A stretch of 64,000 bases of DNA, taken from contig QUOL01000002.1 in assembly GCA_009761415.1 (NCBI GenBank), positions 124,001 to 188,000 on the forward strand. Direction: 5' to 3'. Position 1 is the first letter of the stretch; every line of letters begins with the position of its first letter. This DNA is from Sarcomyxa edulis (Eukaryota > Basidiomycota > Agaricomycetes > Agaricales > Mycenaceae). The position numbers and the translations under genes are program-made. This document shows, one piece after another, positions 60,655-64,000 of this stretch. Below the pieces are notes generated by a model, which saw only the letters and a program-made list of their open reading frames with translations, was not told where the DNA came from and searched no databases.

Positions 60655-61999
60655 ATGTCCTTTCTCACCAGATTATTCAAAAAAGTTGGTACATTTGCTC
60701 ATTCACGAAGCTCGTCGAAAAAATGACACTAAAATCTCGCGTCCGCAGAACAGCGACGAAGACTATGAGACGATACTCTCTTCGTTAGCTTCTGATATAC
60801 AGAAGAGGCAGACAAAACTATCAGAAATCCGCCTTCGAGAGCGCCGTTCGACTCTCCTCGCCACGATGTACGCTTTGGCAACGTGGGTGGCATACGTCAG
60901 TTTGTGGTATATCAACATACTTCCAAACCGTAAAGGGCATACGGAAAGCGATAGGGTGGACAGATTGGTGAAAGCATTACCGGTGATTGTTGGACCAATT
61001 GTGTGAGTGGAATCTCACGTCCTGAGACCCGAGGCGTACTTAATGGATCATCAAGTATATTGTTCACTCGACGGATCGTCCAGGTGTGGTACAAAAGAAA
61101 AGGAGACGCAGAAGGTGTGCTTGGGTCTATATTCGTCGACGCTTCGTTGACGCTCCGTTTCTGACCCAATATCTGAACTCTCCAGAGAAAACATTACGCG
61201 AACTCCTAAAGCAACAGCGCGTCAAAGTCGAGGAGATCAAGAAAAAGACGAACTATTACACGACGCGTAATCTCATTGAACGCTATGATGAAGGATCCGC
61301 ATCCAACACAAATTCTCCTCTGCGTCAGCGACAGATGCCTGGCCAATTGCAACCCAGCACTCCTCAGCGTCAACCCCAGCAACAGCTTCAATCGCAACCA
61401 CAGCTTCCACCTCAACCTCAGCCTCAAAGACCAAATCAACAGACGCCCGTGGTACCTGCAGGACTGCGAAATCATCTCTCAGCATCACCGTTCCCCACAC
61501 CAGGTCCGCCGCCTCTTAAACAGTGGTATGACAAGTTAGCGGACGCTCTCCTAGGCGATGACGAACAACCCGCAGGCGCCTCTGCCTCTCGGTTTGCTCT
61601 CATCTGCGAGAAATGTTTTGCCCACAATGGACTCGTGAAAGAGAGCATGTTCGAAGACGCCCGTAAGTGTCCTACCAATCTGTACTGACTGAGCGAGTTT
61701 CTAATTGGCGAGTTCATCATACAGAATATCTGTGTCCAAAGTGTGGACATTTCAATGCGTCAATACGTTCCAAGAAAGAAAAAGATAACCACAGACGTGG
61801 CTTGACAACCTCCGAATCACCTCTTTCGCCGCCTACTATGTCGCCACTGTCGTCATATGCGCAATCCCGATCCCAGAGCTCTCGTCATTCTTCCTCCGCC
61901 TCCGCTTCTGCATCTCCTGTGTCTCCCGTCGAAAATGGGGAAATGCAACCGAGTATCAAAGAAAACGGAGAGACGAGTATGATGGAGATCGATTCGTAG
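60655..61999 (+). CDS. LNP1: Lunapark-type ER junction protein
   Basis: Five exons: 60655-60684 (MSFLTRLFKK), 60749 to about 61001, then about 61059-61113, about 61185-61662, and about 61726-61999. Hallmarks in order: SLASDIQKRQTKLSEIRLRE, a first membrane segment (YALATWVAYVSLWYINIL), a second (VKALPVIVGPIV joined to ILFTRRIVQVWY), a coiled region LRELLKQQRVKVEEIKKKTN, a Gln/Pro-rich linker, and the zinc ribbon ICEKCFAHNGLV with YLCPKCGHFN. The C-terminus is Ser-rich. Lunapark stabilises three-way junctions of the tubular ER, with both membrane segments forming a hairpin. The double CxxC is complete and length fits the family. Splice phases agree at each join. Confidence 0.87.
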
Positions 62000-64000
62000 G
62001 CATAATCACCTACTTACTTAGCGATTATGAGGTGATTGTATTTAATCTTTTCGGTCGAAACTACCATGCTGCCAGGCTTTCTTCTTACCCCCCTTAAAGT
62101 TGATAATGAGCCCGGACAAAGTGCGTATTTAATGCGGGATCTGTCGGGCCACATCTTAGAATATCTTCACTTTAACCTGAAGCAGGAGAAAAAACAGCGG
62201 TCACCGAAACTAGATTCGCCGGCCCACGCTTTTTTGGCTAATGTTATCGACACGACTTCGGGCTTTCGTGTATGCCCGAGTGGACTATGGCGGCCAGAAC
62301 GTGAATGATTCCCAATTTATGGTCGAAACAGCATGGTCTGTCGGAAAAGTCACAATGAGCCGAGGAGACTTCGAGTTTTAGACTCCGGACCTCAAGCTTA
62401 CTGGACGGTGTAATTCATCGACCGAGCTTCAGAGTAGCCGACAACTTCTCTCACTTTCCTTTATCCTTTTTGTTGCTCGAATTTAGCTATCGGCAGCTTG
62501 TGAGTCTCTTGAACTACTTGATTGTTACGGTACCAATATTGACCTCCTCCATTGGGCGCTGGAAATCTTTCGAATTCTGATCCCCGTGATCATGCGACCC
62601 ACTGGGACGTCGTTCTTCATGTGCTGGATCTTCGCAGACTAAACTTGGGATCCCACTGGATCCCACCACTTGTACTCGAGGACTCGGAGCCTCTATTGGT
62701 CTGGTTAGATCTACTCGGCAGGCGCATGTATAGGATCCCGCAAGCAATACCCTTCCGCTCCGACCTGCACGCATTGACCCTGAAAATGAGGTTGTACTGG
62801 TCAGAACTACGATCGCCTCCATCTGCACCACGTCGCTAATGTTTGACCAGGTCTCGGAGTACCCCGCTGACGATTACACCGCTGGTTTGTCAGTGCTTGC
62901 AGAATCCTGCTTTGCGAGAGACCTTTGCTCAAACGGAATCTCCCGTTATATTCTTGTGCTGTATCAGCCTCGGTACGTACAGTGCCACCTTGTTTGCCGT
63001 GAGATGGTAATTTCTTCTATGCATCTGGTTTTCAGGACCCCGCCGTTCCACAATTCACAGCCTCTGCTGCGATACTGTCAAGCGCATAATAGGTTCAACG
63101 TAAAACATCTCCCTCCCGTGGTTTGTGGGACCGTTTGCTACGAGGTAAAGTCAGCCCCATCATGACGGTAGCTCTGCGGAGTTTCATCATCAAATTCGAA
63201 ACTGGAGAATTTCGCCCTTCAACTCGGGTTGCTTTTCACCGGTCGCTGGACGCGCGTATGAGTACCTGTACACGGCGTCTACTCTTGCACGAGTCTCAAA
63301 GGCACAATTTGCTGTCCACTGGAGGCTATTTATCCACCATCAGGTGCAATTACCAATAACAAAGGGATTGGTAAATCTCAGCCTTGAACAGCCCTCGAAG
63401 AACACGCTTCTCTTGAGGTTATTCAATTAAACAGTCGACGACTCCATCTCCTCTCCGTGTCCGTGGGGGCAGCTCCGTGCTGATCGTTTTGATCAGTCAT
63501 TCAGTGGCTCGAAGCCTTCTACTCAGGAAGCTGTTGCCAAATAGAAACAAATTGGGTTCATCTCGAACTCAATTTTAACTTGACTCGAACATTGTCGGAG
63601 ATCCTCGAAGGCCTGACATGGCGCGATATTCATTACTAAGTTCCATCAAGCGGCAACAACTCGTATTATTCTCTTTTTTCCGCCGGATATCTCGATATTT
63701 TGCTATGACGAACCTCCACGTGCTGATGGTGTGTTTCAGGTGCCCGACTATGCAGTCCGGGCGCTGATGTGACTTTCAGGTACTTGATTCCGAATTCTTA
63801 CTATTTATCGTTGATCGACGACGGATAAGCGAATTCATCAACCAGATCATCTTTTCTCGATAAGCCGACCACTAACCTGCATCCCACACTATTGGACGCT
63901 AGACATGAAGTGACAAGACCTCAGTCCTTCTGGACATGGAGACCTGAAGGTCTAGTCCAGTCTCAATAAATATACTGATGGTGAGAAGACATCATGAATG
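62000..64000. other. Terminal stretch without a supported gene
   Basis: Frames at 62036-62308, 62514-62839, 62839-63165 and 63123-63359 overlap on both strands and show no domain I recognise. They may be remnants of a decayed gene. Confidence 0.35.

Noticed and set aside
62036..63359. F-box-like or retroelement gene in the last 2 kb
   Set aside because: Overlapping short frames on both strands, no convincing motif and no set of splice sites giving a long product.

Overview
The window is nuclear DNA of a filamentous basidiomycete, most likely an Agaricomycete. Coding regions are cut by many short GT-AG introns (about 50-85 nt), both strands carry genes, and the gene families are typical of mushroom-forming fungi: a Plavaka/Tnp2-type transposase, degenerate RING proteins, F-box/LRR proteins, MYND and WD40 proteins, a HAM1-like lipid-binding protein and a tyrosine recombinase of the 'DNA breaking-rejoining' kind. 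Gene models were read by eye from the frames and splice signals; exon joins are therefore proposals.

Region 1 (1 to about 31.9 kb) is bounded by a near-perfect inverted repeat: bases 1-316 and 31438-31753 are reverse complements with two differences. The left arm is cut by the window edge; the right arm seems to run on to about 31.9 kb. Between the arms lie an apparently intact four-exon transposase (21608-25322, 1178 codons with all splice phases agreeing), a long coiled-coil protein in the same orientation just upstream (25539-28718), and a small basic protein ORF. The rest of the interval holds intact-looking accessory genes (MYND finger, WD40 with a C-terminal membrane segment, two related degenerate RING proteins) and broken pieces of conserved host genes: a TOM1/HUWE1 E3 ligase interior segment, a glutaminyl-peptide cyclotransferase, what looks like the N-terminus of a PI4-kinase STT4, and a coatomer alpha piece. 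At least three of these four carry in-frame stops or frameshifts. I read this as a giant inverted-repeat transposon that has picked up host gene fragments.

Region 2 (about 31.9-41 kb) is also mobile-looking. It begins with gene-poor DNA containing an isolated Argonaute PIWI fragment and a degenerate direct duplication. It then has a compact three-gene block: an XPG/FEN-family nuclease (+), a tyrosine recombinase (+) and a SAP-domain protein (-). These three DNA-handling proteins next to one another could form a recombinase-based mobile element.

Region 3 (41-64 kb) is ordinary chromosomal sequence with local duplications: a divergent pair of secreted PI-PLC-like phosphodiesterases, a small secreted cysteine-rich peptide, an HTH-like hypothetical protein, a HAM1-like protein with an acylation-type N-terminus, two inverted F-box/LRR paralogues flanking a secreted three-repeat peptide precursor, an HSL-type alpha/beta hydrolase, and the ER-shaping protein Lunapark. 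The last 2 kb show no gene I can support.
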